This document shows, one piece after another, positions 38,484 to 46,915 of a stretch of 64,000 nt of DNA. The DNA is from Shewanella kaireitica (GTDB lineage Bacteria > Pseudomonadota > Gammaproteobacteria > Enterobacterales > Shewanellaceae). Position 1 is the first letter of the stretch. Every line of letters begins with the position of its first letter. Under the pieces are notes generated by a model, which was given only the letters and a program-made list of their open reading frames with translations, made no database searches and was not told where the DNA came from. The DNA lies in the NCBI RefSeq assembly GCF_023284045.1, contig NZ_JAKIKQ010000004.1, positions 283,097 through 347,096 of the forward strand, given 5' to 3'. The translations under genes and the position numbers were made by a program.

Positions 38484-38792
38484 CTAAACTTCCTCCATGA
38501 TCTTTTCATGCATACCATTCCACTTTTCAGGAAATTTACCGTCTAGTACATAGGCAAAAGCAATTAGCTCTGCGATAAGTAAATAGAGCTCCTTAGGAAT
38601 AGCCTCACCAACATCCATTTTTTGTAAAAACTCGCATAGGTGCTCGTCTTTATGGATGAAGATCCCAGCTTCTTCGGCAAGCGCAATCATCTCTTGCGCT
38701 AATTCACCTTCGGCTTTTGCTGAAATATTTGGCGCTGTGCCTTGATCGTATTTAACTGCCACAGCCTTGGTTGACTGCTCATGCCGACTCAT
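38484..38792 (-). CDS. Free-standing FlhB C-terminal domain protein (102 aa)
   Basis: The protein matches only the cytoplasmic domain of FlhB after the cleavage site (compare VAVKYDQGTAPNISAKAEGELAQEMIALAEEAG with the corresponding part of flhB in this window). It has no membrane helices and no NPxH cleavage motif. Such FlhB2/FlhX proteins can partly stand in for the FlhB C domain in export switching in some bacteria; the role here is inferred. GGGAGAA precedes the ATG. It lies immediately downstream of a FliK-like gene on the same strand. Confidence 0.88.
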   Translation of the reverse strand: MSRHEQSTKAVAVKYDQGTAPNISAKAEGELAQEMIALAEEAGIFIHKDEHLCEFLQKMDVGEAIPKELYLLIAELIAFAYVLDGKFPEKWNGMHEKIMEEV

Positions 38793-38875
38793 TGGCTTCT
38801 CCCTTTATATTCATATTGGTCAATCTATTCGACGCATGTTTATAGCTGCTATTAGATCTGGATTCACTTTTACTG

Positions 38876-40486
38876 TTAGACCTTTACTTTTACCAAGTAA
38901 TGTTCACCCGGTAGTAAAGTTGCGGGTACCGCTTGTTTTTGGGTGTTTATTGCCACTACCGATAGACCCAATTGCTCAATCTTACTGGTGAGTTTAGGGC
39001 TGAGTAGTTTTACCTTATTCAATAGATTTTGACTGTCACTGGCAAAATCAACGGCAATACGTAAAGCATTATCAAGTGGCTCCAGGCCACTTGCTTTAGC
39101 TGTAATGATAAGTGGACTTGCTGAAAGGTTGAATTTTAGTCTCAGCTTCCAATGGTTAGCACTCTCTTGTGGGTCATTAGATTGTTCAAAGTGGCCTTCA
39201 AACTGCTCTTGGTAGTGATTGATAGAATAGGGCAGAGCGAAATACCAATGGTTAATACCGTCAACAACACCTGATTGATGTTGATACAGGCTTAGGTTAT
39301 TGAGCAGTGCTCCCAAGGGTTTATGAATCTCTGTGGCTGCGAGTATCGATAATATTTGTGGAGAGAGCCCTAAGCGCCTTTGCAAGGCTGCCAATCTATT
39401 TGTTAACTCAGTGCTTAGAGGCGCTGTAGCGCGCTCCATTGCACTTTGGCCTATTAATAGTTGGCAGACTAGGCTCAAGGTATTTATATGGCTTGGTGTA
39501 CCTGCTTGCCAGTTTGATGGATTAATATTGAGCGAATTAAGGCTAAGTAGTGCTTGTTTTAATTTCTTGGGTTCACTCAGCGATAATAGCGACTCAGGAT
39601 TGAGCATCGGCAGTCGCTTGAACATCTCACTTGCTAGGCTTGATGTTGGCAAGCTTTGTTTAATAGATGTTCTGGGAAGACTCCCCGCTTTTGCTAATGC
39701 TGAGGTGAGAAAGTTTTGTGGATCTTGTGTGCTCTTTTGCTTGGCAATATCTACTGGCAATTTAGCAGTCAATGAGCTTGATTCAGCGATCTGCGGCAGC
39801 GGTGTACTTTCTAGCTGGGAAAATAGTGTCTTGTACTGGTGATTGACGTTGGTTTTACTGTGACTTAATGCCTCAGACTGCGGCGCAGTTTCTACTGTTT
39901 CCTTATTACTGCTATGAGTATTGTCCAGAGTTACTGGTATTTTTGTCAGGATCGGTGTGAACTTAACAAAGAGCTGCTGTGCTCGAGTTTTCACTGCCAC
40001 TGAATACTCCCCACTAGCTAATGAAGCCAACATGGGAAGGGTTAGCTTGGAGCCATTATTAAATTGTAATTCGGAACCTGAAACTTTTGCATTTGGTAGC
40101 AAGTAACCTTCACTCTTATTTCCAAGTTTGACTAATTTTCGCTCGGAGACATTATTGCGATTAGCTAGCGCAAGCATCGCTTTTGGCATTGGGAAATAGA
40201 GCGCTTGGCCTAAGGTAAGCAGTTGCATTTGAACGGTATTACTGACGAGAGCGCTTTGCTGCACTATATTCAATAGGAATGCTTGAGCCTTAGCAAACTG
40301 TTGTGGGCTTAACGGCGTTGCTAATTTTACGTTATATGTATGACCTGAAAAGTGCACTTGTACACCATTTTTATTAAGTGTAGCGGTAACCGGGATCAGT
40401 GACGTTGGCCGAGCTGATAGCGGTACTTTCTCGGGCGCAATCGCGCTACTTGCATGACTTAAAGCTGAATGGGTAATGTTATCCAA
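38876..40486 (-). CDS. FliK-like protein paired with FlhB-C protein (536 aa)
   Basis: Long Ser/Leu/Ala/Lys-rich protein without membrane helices. The C-terminal part (about 430-536: WKLRLKFNLSASPLIITAKA, ALRIAVDFASDSQNLLNKVK, LTSKIEQLGLSV) follows the strand-helix pattern of the FliK Flg_hook domain but is divergent. The partner gene is a FlhB C-terminal domain protein 83 nt downstream, so the pair mirrors FliK-FlhB. The start is TTG at 40486 with AGGG upstream; no ATG is available near it. Codon use looks native. Confidence 0.72.
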   Translation of the reverse strand: MDNITHSALSHASSAIAPEKVPLSARPTSLIPVTATLNKNGVQVHFSGHTYNVKLATPLSPQQFAKAQAFLLNIVQQSALVSNTVQMQLLTLGQALYFPMPKAMLALANRNNVSERKLVKLGNKSEGYLLPNAKVSGSELQFNNGSKLTLPMLASLASGEYSVAVKTRAQQLFVKFTPILTKIPVTLDNTHSSNKETVETAPQSEALSHSKTNVNHQYKTLFSQLESTPLPQIAESSSLTAKLPVDIAKQKSTQDPQNFLTSALAKAGSLPRTSIKQSLPTSSLASEMFKRLPMLNPESLLSLSEPKKLKQALLSLNSLNINPSNWQAGTPSHINTLSLVCQLLIGQSAMERATAPLSTELTNRLAALQRRLGLSPQILSILAATEIHKPLGALLNNLSLYQHQSGVVDGINHWYFALPYSINHYQEQFEGHFEQSNDPQESANHWKLRLKFNLSASPLIITAKASGLEPLDNALRIAVDFASDSQNLLNKVKLLSPKLTSKIEQLGLSVVAINTQKQAVPATLLPGEHYLVKVKV

Positions 40487-40717
40487 AAGAGAGCCCTATT
40501 TTATCCAATTAAATAGACATGTTTTATCACAAAATTATGTTTGATCTTATTGTGTTACTGAGTATCCTTAGCAGTCTTACTGGAATTTTATAACTTTGTT
40601 AGTCGATAACCTTAGATTAAGCCCTATTACACGGTCTTATGACTGTATCGGCAGCAACATACAAAGGCTTTAGCGAAACAAACAGTAAGAAATACAGACC
40701 TATTCAAAGAGACAATT

Positions 40718-41482
40718 ATGAAGTGTAAATGGATTGTGCTTTCTCTGGCGATACTTGGGTTTTCTACCATAGCTGCAGAAGCTGACATCAAGGAAGGTGA
40801 GAGCGTCACCGTCACCTATAATGATCCTCGAGACCCCATAGAAGGGTTTAACCGAGCGATGTGGGATCTCAACTATTTGTATATGGATCGATACTTTTAT
40901 CGACCTGTAGCGCACGGCTATAATGATTATATCCCGCGTCCAGTTAAAACTGGAATTAACAACTTCGTGCTTAACCTTGAAGAACCTAGCAGCATCGTCA
41001 ATAACACATTGCAAGGTAAATGGGGTTGGGCTGCGAATGCTGGTGGGCGTTTTACCGTCAATACCACTCTTGGGTTACTCGGCGTTATTGATGTTGCTGA
41101 AATGATGGGGATGACACGTAAGCAAGATGACTTTAATGAAGTGCTCGGTTATTACGGTGTGCCCAATGGCCCCTATTTCATGGCGCCATTCTTTGGACCT
41201 TATGTTACCAGAGAACTCGCCTCTGATTGGGTTGATGATCTATACTTCCCATTATCAGAGCTGACATTCTGGCAGTCAGTGCTAAAGTGGGGCCTTAAAA
41301 ATCTGCATAGTCGAGCATCAGCAATTGATCAGGAGAGGTTGGTTGACAATGCTTTAGACCCATATACTTTTGTTAAAGACGCGTATTTTCAACACATGGA
41401 CTACAAAGTATATGATGGTGATATTCCTCAGAGCGAAGATGACGATGAACTGCTTGATGAATATATGCAGGAGCTTGATTAA
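40718..41482 (+). CDS. mlaA: MlaA/VacJ family outer-membrane lipid asymmetry protein (254 aa)
   Basis: MlaA removes phospholipids from the outer leaflet of the outer membrane and hands them to MlaC. The family signatures are strong (DPIEGFNRAMWDLNYLYMDRYFYRPVAHGY; NFVLNLEEPSSIVNNTLQG; GRFTVNTTLGLLGVIDVA; YGVPNGPYFMAPFFGP). Odd point: the N-terminal signal peptide (about 1-22, ending AAEA) has no lipobox Cys; the only Cys is residue 3. MlaA is normally a lipoprotein. The C-terminal tail is strongly acidic. Confidence 0.94.
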   Translation: MKCKWIVLSLAILGFSTIAAEADIKEGESVTVTYNDPRDPIEGFNRAMWDLNYLYMDRYFYRPVAHGYNDYIPRPVKTGINNFVLNLEEPSSIVNNTLQGKWGWAANAGGRFTVNTTLGLLGVIDVAEMMGMTRKQDDFNEVLGYYGVPNGPYFMAPFFGPYVTRELASDWVDDLYFPLSELTFWQSVLKWGLKNLHSRASAIDQERLVDNALDPYTFVKDAYFQHMDYKVYDGDIPQSEDDDELLDEYMQELD

Positions 41483-41584
41483 ATAATGAATTTGTCGGCA
41501 ATTAATACTAGAAAGAGCCGACAATAAGCGGAAACATTGAAAACAAGGATGTGAGTTTACGCTGTTGTGAGTTAAGGACAGCAA

Positions 41585-42691
41585 ATGGCGCTAAAAGAAT
41601 TAACTATTCTGCTGGTGGAAGACGATCCCGTTTTCCGCAAGATTGTTACGGCCTTTTTAGAGAGTCGAGGAGCGATTGTTCACGAGGCTGATAATGGTGA
41701 ACTCGGTTTAAATTATTTTAAAAAGCAACGCTTTGACGTTGTATTAGCAGATTTAAGTATGCCAAAGCTTGGCGGCTTAGAAATGCTGAAAGCTATGAAT
41801 CAATATAGCCCTGGCACGCCCTCGATTATAATATCGGGTAATCAAGCCATGTCAGATGTAGTCGATGCGCTTAGACATGGTGCAAATGATTATCTTGTAA
41901 AACCCGTCGCAGACCTTTTTGTTATCGAAAACGCTATCAAAGAATGTGTTAATGGCACACTAGAAGAGTCATTGCAGTTTGACGAATTAGAGTCTCTGTC
42001 TTATCTGGAACTCAATCAAAACCTTGAACTGTTAGCGCAAAGCGAGCAAGCAGCAAAAAGTGTACAGCAGCAATTATTCCCCCCAAGCCGCATAGAGTAT
42101 TCTAAGGCTCAGATAGACTACAGTCTATTTAACACCAATGAAGTTAGTGCTCATTTTATTGATACGGCAATGCTCGATGATTCGCACATTATGATGTATA
42201 TGGCGCACTTTTATCCTCACGACAACCGCGCGGCATTTGCTAGCGTACTGTTAAAGAGTTTTGTGAATCATAAACTAAAGCGTTATCGCAATAAATTATC
42301 TCAGGTCATCACAGAGCCCTACAACATGCTCACCTATCTCAACGATAGAATGTCCAAGTCTGGTTTAGATATATATGTTGATATGACTTATGTGGTGATT
42401 GACTTGTCGAGTTATCGTGTTGCAATAGCTCAAGCTGGCAGCGAGTTTCGCTGTTACCTTCGCAACAGAGAAGGGCTAGCACCACTTGCTATCGCGGACT
42501 CTATGCAACTAGGTGTCAGTGATTGGGGGGCGCCTTCAGTACAATTTCGTACATTAATGCCCGGTGAACAGCTTTGTATTTTAACCAATGTTAGTGAGCA
42601 TAAACTTCAACTGCTCAATAATGAGTTTCATGGGCTTGTGCACGACGAGAATATGCCAGCAGGTGGGTTTATCCAGCTAACTGCGACTTAG
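41585..42691 (+). CDS. rssB: RssB-type response regulator with PP2C-like domain (368 aa)
   Basis: The N-terminal receiver domain (about 5-125) has LLVEDDPVFRKIV, phospho-acceptor Asp in VVLADLSMPKLGG and the Lys in YLVKPVADL. A connecting helix (about 130-170) leads to a C-terminal PP2C/SpoIIE-like domain (about 175-365). The receiver and the LFPPSRIEYSKAQIDY junction resemble E. coli RssB, the adaptor that delivers RpoS to ClpXP. The PP2C metal-binding Asp motifs are not obvious, so the domain may be degenerate as in RssB. It starts 6 nt after AAGGA. It is not chemotactic by any visible feature. Confidence 0.82.
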   Translation: MALKELTILLVEDDPVFRKIVTAFLESRGAIVHEADNGELGLNYFKKQRFDVVLADLSMPKLGGLEMLKAMNQYSPGTPSIIISGNQAMSDVVDALRHGANDYLVKPVADLFVIENAIKECVNGTLEESLQFDELESLSYLELNQNLELLAQSEQAAKSVQQQLFPPSRIEYSKAQIDYSLFNTNEVSAHFIDTAMLDDSHIMMYMAHFYPHDNRAAFASVLLKSFVNHKLKRYRNKLSQVITEPYNMLTYLNDRMSKSGLDIYVDMTYVVIDLSSYRVAIAQAGSEFRCYLRNREGLAPLAIADSMQLGVSDWGAPSVQFRTLMPGEQLCILTNVSEHKLQLLNNEFHGLVHDENMPAGGFIQLTAT

Positions 42692-42696
42692 AAAAG

Positions 42697-42835
42697 AGAA
42701 TAGGTTCTAGCGTCGCGTTAGTAATCCCATCAAATATTGCCGAGGGAGAAGAAGGGCAAAAACCAAAAGAGTCTGCTCGGTTTATGTATTTTCAAAAGAA
42801 TCTGTAGCAGCGTTAACTCGAATATGTAAAAGCGG
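42697..42835 (+). pseudogene. Remnant of a four-helix-bundle (S23/IVP type) gene
   Basis: One frame reads SSVALVIPSNIAEGEEGQKPKESARFMYFQKNL then TAG at 42805-42807, and the next frame continues as SVAALTRIC. This is the core of the four-helix-bundle family whose intact member is at 49840-50217 (SGLSVPSNIAEGEERETIKEKVRF). The 5' third is absent, and one frameshift and the lost 3' end show it is dead. It lies between rssB and a MITE. Confidence 0.75.
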
Positions 42836-42867
42836 TTAACAGATAAATCGCTAGCTCTTTTAATGTT

Positions 42868-43295
42868 ATACCAATTGCATTAAAAGTTTGACCATTCAGC
42901 GGGAATTCAAAACGCTGTAGGCAAGTAGTGGAATTTGAGCTAATAGTTATTCTCGGCTCTGGCATCCAGCTTCGCTCTCGATAATTGCTCCTGCATTATT
43001 CTACCTTCGACCATCCTTGGTCTCGTACCTCCTAAATCTGACCGCCAAGGAGGGCCGGAATGTCTTATTTTGTATGGAACAAAATAGACCATTTAGTCGT
43101 ATATCCAAATCCCATAGCGAAGCATACAGCGTTTTGCCAATTTGTTTAACCTCAGCCGCACTACGTGAGCCCCTCAGTCTTTCCACTTCTGCTTTGCATT
43201 GGCTTAAAAGGGAATAACCATTTCTTTACCAATGCGCTTTGAATTGAAAAGGCTGAGGGGCTCTGAACTGCTCAAATACTTAATGCAATTGGTAT
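42868..43295 (+). mobile_element. MITE-like element (428 bp) with an internal insertion
   Basis: It has the same 16-bp inverted ends as the 24267-24532 element (ATACCAATTGCATTAA and its complement), again bounded by TTA. It is collinear with that copy except for about 147 extra bases (42954-43100) inserted between TATTCT and ATATCC, and a shorter extra piece near 43140. It has no coding capacity; frames inside it are incidental. Confidence 0.85.
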
Positions 43296-43302
43296 TATAG
43301 AT

Positions 43303-43334
43303 ACAAAAATGCCTCGTAGTAATACGAGGCATTT
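43303..43334 (-). terminator. Intrinsic terminator of the peptide transporter gene
   Basis: A 12-bp perfect stem AAATGCCTCGTA / TACGAGGCATTT with a 4-nt loop. Read on the minus strand it is followed by a T tract, so it ends the gene at 43359-44828. Confidence 0.88.
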
Positions 43335-43358
43335 AAATTCTACTCTAGAACCTAGAAC

Positions 43359-44828
43359 CTACTGCTTTATTCCTTCATGCTCTGCTGTTACAGCAATCTC
43401 TTGCTCAAGAGCTTCCTCTTCAGTTTCTGCATGGCCTTCAGCGCCGTGCATCCAATCAACAAGCTTGTCTGCCATGAAGTAAAGGATGATGCCTGAAATA
43501 GCTGAAGTAATTGCGATACCTGCGAAGATAGCCATTGCATTAGCAAGTTGCTCTTCTTTCTCGCCGCCATGTCCAATAAATGAACCGACTACGCCACCCA
43601 CTTTGTTAGCGATAGCAACGAATAGGAACCATGCACCCATCATTAATGATGCGATACGCAGTGGAGCCAATTTAGTAACCATCGAAAGACCAATAGGAGA
43701 TAAACAAAGTTCACCCATGGTATGGAAGAAGTATGCACCTACTAACCACCACATGCTTGATTTAGCATCAGCGTCGCCGCCCATTTCTAAAACAGCACCA
43801 ATCATGAATAGGAAACCAATACCTAAAAGTACAAGACCTAAAGCAAACTTCACAGGCGAGTTAGGCTCATTCTTTCCTAAACGGATCCAAATAGAAGCGA
43901 TAACAGGCGCGAAGATGACAATGAACATTGCGTTAAGCGACTGGAACCAAGTGGTAGGAACTTCCCATCCACCAATCATACGGTCAGTAAAGTCGTTAGT
44001 GAACAAGTTCATCAAACCACCGGCTTGCTCGAAACCAGCCCAGAAGATAATAGTAAACAGACCCATGACCATAATCACTTTAATGCGATCACGTTCAATT
44101 TTTGTTAGTGGTTCTTTACGTACATCACCGGCAGCTTCATTTTTCTCTTTCTCTAGCTTGGCAGCAGGGTAGCGTCCAATATCACCTAGAAGTTTTTGCG
44201 CGAATACGAACTGGATAATAAGTGAAAGTACCATACCGATACCCGCACATAAGAAGCCCATTTGGAAGTTGCCATCATAAGCTGCAACAACTGAGCCTAC
44301 GATAATACCTGAGAGGAATGCACCAACGTTAATACCCATATAGAAGATAGTAAACGCGCCATCACGACGATGGTCACCCTCTTCATACAAGTCACCTACC
44401 ATGGTAGAGATGTTTGGCTTGAATAGACCATTACCAATAATCAACGTACCAAGACCAATATAAAACACCAAGGTTTCAGAACCAGGGATCCAGCTATGTG
44501 GTAGTGCCAGAGTGAATTGGCCTGCAGCCATTAACGCGCCGCCAATGATAATTGCTTTACGTTGGCCTAAATAAGCATCAGCCAACCAACCACCGATAAG
44601 TGGGGTTAAATAAACAAGACCTGTAAAGGTACCGTAGAGCGATATTGCATCACCCTGAGTCCAGCCTAAACCATGTCCACCTTCAGTTTGTACTTTATCT
44701 ACAAGATATAACACCAAAATGGCGCGCATTGCATAATAACTAAATCGTTCCCATAGCTCTGTTGTAAACAACAGGAACAATCCCTTCGGATGCCCAAGCA
44801 TCGTCCCCTGGGGTTTTACTCCGCTCAT
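43359..44828 (-). CDS. POT/PTR family proton-dependent oligopeptide transporter (489 aa)
   Basis: Inner-membrane symporter for di- and tripeptides. About 12-14 membrane helices, with the POT signatures: the N-terminal ELWERFSYYAMRAILVLYLV (the ExxERFxYY motif), GGWLADAYLGQRKAI after helix 2, GNGLFKPNISTMVGDLY, and FTIFYMGINVGAFLSG. The start is ATG 44828, 7 nt after GGTGGA; GTG 44840 is the in-frame alternative. It belongs to the Dtp-type bacterial branch; substrate range cannot be read from sequence. A terminator lies at 43303. Confidence 0.94.
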   Translation of the reverse strand: MSGVKPQGTMLGHPKGLFLLFTTELWERFSYYAMRAILVLYLVDKVQTEGGHGLGWTQGDAISLYGTFTGLVYLTPLIGGWLADAYLGQRKAIIIGGALMAAGQFTLALPHSWIPGSETLVFYIGLGTLIIGNGLFKPNISTMVGDLYEEGDHRRDGAFTIFYMGINVGAFLSGIIVGSVVAAYDGNFQMGFLCAGIGMVLSLIIQFVFAQKLLGDIGRYPAAKLEKEKNEAAGDVRKEPLTKIERDRIKVIMVMGLFTIIFWAGFEQAGGLMNLFTNDFTDRMIGGWEVPTTWFQSLNAMFIVIFAPVIASIWIRLGKNEPNSPVKFALGLVLLGIGFLFMIGAVLEMGGDADAKSSMWWLVGAYFFHTMGELCLSPIGLSMVTKLAPLRIASLMMGAWFLFVAIANKVGGVVGSFIGHGGEKEEQLANAMAIFAGIAITSAISGIILYFMADKLVDWMHGAEGHAETEEEALEQEIAVTAEHEGIKQ

Positions 44829-45259
44829 TTGTTCTTCCACCTTCAGCTTGTGATTGCCTGTGAGTCAATAAACGCCACAGAAATATATTTTTATAAATAG
44901 TCGCGTACCAAATCTGCAGGATATACACACTTAAAATGTTATTTTTAATGTGTATATGTAGCAGTTTTGACCGCCCTGTTATGGGCTTATATTCTAATTT
45001 TTATTATTTGAAGCTAAAAATAGCGCCAAATGCGATAAAGCCTACCTTATATACCCTTTTAAGGTGGCTTAAGTCAATTTTAAGGGAGCGACTGCTGACT
45101 TAATGAACACCTTTGAGGCTCCGTTACGCGAGGGTATGAATATGTTTCTAACAAAGCGTATATTGCTGTGAAATTTACTTTCTTTTTAGTTCGTAATTTT
45201 GCTAGTATTCCAAGCCGTGAAGGGACGTCACTATTTTGAATTAAGATAAGAGAGAACTA
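44829..45259. other. Divergent intergenic region between peptide transporter and rfaH
   Basis: 431 bp without a gene. It must hold the promoters of both divergent neighbours. The one clear structure is an AT-rich inverted repeat at 44921-44957: arms ATATACACACTTAAAA and TTTTAATGTGTATAT with a single bulged base and a 6-nt centre. It could be an operator; I cannot assign a regulator. Confidence 0.55.
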
Positions 45260-45778
45260 ATGAAGGCTTGGTATTTATTATATTGCAAACCTCGTGGCGA
45301 AGCCCGAGCGCAGCAAAACCTTGCACTTCAAGAGATTGAGACTTATCTACCTACCTTTCCGGAAGAGAAGTTACAAAAGGGACAAGTAACCGTACGCCGT
45401 GTTTCGCTCTTTCCGAGCTACCTATTTGTATATTTTGACCCAGAAGTGACAAGTGTTGCCCGTATTCACAATACCCGTGGCGTTATCCGCATTGTTGGCT
45501 GTAAGGAATTAATGACAGCCATCGATGAAAGCGTTATTCACGGCATTAAAATGCGTGAACACAAGCTAATAGCTAAATATATGCCAGAGACTGTAGAGCA
45601 ACCTAAGTTAGTTCAAGGTGATAAGGTTTGTTTTACTGACGGTCCTTTCGCAGAACTAGAGGGTATATTTGACGAAAGCAATGGCGATAAACGTTGCTTT
45701 GTGCTGTTTGAGTTAATGGGAAAGCAGCAGCGAGTTATTGTCGACAAAAATGCGATTGCCCCTATTAATAAAAAGTAA
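45260..45778 (+). CDS. rfaH: Transcription antitermination factor RfaH (172 aa)
   Basis: NusG paralogue recruited to RNA polymerase paused at ops elements, allowing long polysaccharide operons to be transcribed. The N-terminal NGN domain (1-105) begins KAWYLLYCKPRGEARAQQNL and has VSLFPSYLFVYFDP and the TRGVIRIVG strand. The C-terminal KOW-type domain (about 118-172: VQGDKVCFTDGPFAELEGIF) follows. The length matches RfaH rather than NusG. An exact ops element lies 0.75 kb downstream in the leader of the next operon. Confidence 0.96.
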   Translation: MKAWYLLYCKPRGEARAQQNLALQEIETYLPTFPEEKLQKGQVTVRRVSLFPSYLFVYFDPEVTSVARIHNTRGVIRIVGCKELMTAIDESVIHGIKMREHKLIAKYMPETVEQPKLVQGDKVCFTDGPFAELEGIFDESNGDKRCFVLFELMGKQQRVIVDKNAIAPINKK

Positions 45779-46524
45779 ATAAATACATCACGGTTCATCC
45801 ATCCTCCTCACTCTAGATTTATGTAGGCAGGTTGAAAGAAGTAAGTGAAAGAGGATTTGCTTTGTAAGATATCAGCCATTGTGTTGTGTGGTAGTTATAA
45901 GAAGCAGTCAATCTTTCGAGAGTGAATTTATTGTGTGCTTGGTGCTGGCTGTTTAGGTTTTCTTTTGTAGGAAGAACATTAGAACCGTTTGATAATGTTC
46001 AGGTATATGCGAAAAAAGGCTGCTAAAGAGCAAAGTACTCTTAGGTTGTTCACTCAACGAAATCGATAGCAGGTTGAGCATAGATAATACAACTCTAGAT
46101 AGCGACATCTATAACGGGCTGAGCATCGAACATAAAGTAAACATATCGTAAGTTGAATGGCTTAGAGTTGCTGCTCGATTGTTTTCATTGAGGTATAATC
46201 GCGGCGGTTATTTTCTTTGGTCGGTTATTTTTGCCGAAAATAGAATCATCAAATGGCTTTAGTTGAAAGTCTTTTATAAAAAGTTGTCACAAGCGGAAGC
46301 TAATTTAGTAAAAGAAGCAAGTTAGAAAAAGTAGCTTAGCAACAGAAAGCTTAGTAAGAGTTAAGTTAGTAAAGGTTTACATTGGGTTTGTTTATTTTGT
46401 CTCTAACAGACACCATTTCCAATTGTTCACTTTTACTAAATTAATTTTGAGCATAGTTAGTTCAAAGCTCAATAAATAGGGATGTCTGCACAGCAGACGG
46501 GCACTTTGGAAGCCGCAATCCATG

Positions 46525-46536
46525 GGCGGTAGCGTG
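46525..46536 (+). promoter_or_regulatory. ops element (RfaH recruitment site)
   Basis: GGCGGTAGCGTG is a complete match to the ops core within JUMPstart sequences. RNA polymerase pauses here and the non-template strand binds RfaH. It lies 380 bp before the first gene of the polysaccharide cluster, in the same orientation, and rfaH itself is the gene just upstream. Confidence 0.92.
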
Positions 46537-46675
46537 TCTGAAGGTCAATCAGGCCCTAGGAAGTCGGGCGTTCGCAAGCTCACTGCTAGGACGGACTAGT
46601 CCTGCTAGGAAATCAACAGCAAACGCCATTTAGTTTTGATGTTGATTTTACGCTTTGCTAGCACCTTCTTTTGAA

Positions 46676-46697
46676 GTAGATCGGCATTTATGCCGTC
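46676..46697 (-). repeat. REP-like palindromic repeat (family 1), inverted copy
   Basis: One 22-bp copy (core CGGCATTTATGCCG, one mismatch to the 7835 copy) in the polysaccharide leader. Confidence 0.8.
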
Positions 46698-46721
46698 GCA
46701 TTCTAGATTTGACCGTTCACT

Positions 46722-46743
46722 TAAGACTTTACCGTCTTTGCTA
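46722..46743 (-). repeat. Short dispersed palindromic repeat (family 2), inverted copy
   Basis: A perfect 22-bp inverted match to 7750-7771 (core AAGACTTTACCGTCTT). It keeps the same order relative to the family-1 repeat as at 7750-7996. Confidence 0.75.
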
Positions 46744-46782
46744 GAACCTAGAACCTAGAACCTAGAACCTAGAACCTAGAAT
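46741..46782 (+). repeat. CTAGAAC heptamer tandem repeat (about 6 units)
   Basis: Six consecutive CTAGAAC/T units in the leader of the polysaccharide operon. Single or double units of the same type occur at 43340-43360, 49750-49806 and 50281-50296. Confidence 0.85.
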
Positions 46783-46915
46783 GGCTTTTTTGTATTCCCG
46801 TAATCAAAGCGTTCTGTAGTGACAAAGTCACGTGCCGTAAAGCCGTAGGCTGTTCCTCCCAGCTCGTATCGATTTAGCTTTAATCAATTTTCAACCTTTC
46901 TCTCGGAGATAACTG

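Larger units (their letters stand above)
45779..46915 (+). promoter_or_regulatory. Long untranslated leader of the polysaccharide operon
   Basis: 1137 bp without a plausible gene. It holds a small hairpin (GTCTGC-ACA-GCAGAC, 46484-46498), the ops element (46525-46536), a GGACTAGTCC palindrome near 46593, inverted copies of two dispersed repeats (46676-46697 and 46722-46743), six CTAGAAC heptamers, and the SLBB gene's ribosome binding site GGAG near 46905. Promoter boxes were not assigned with confidence. Confidence 0.7.

Noticed and set aside
38767..38991. 74-codon plus-strand frame between the two minus-strand genes
   Set aside because: It mostly lies opposite the 3' end of the FliK-like gene and has no ribosome binding site or family likeness.
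43001..43217. Overlapping small frames on both strands within the 42868-43295 element
   Set aside because: They lie inside a MITE-like repeat with no coding signature; the similar frame at 24257-24469 in the sister element is equally incidental.
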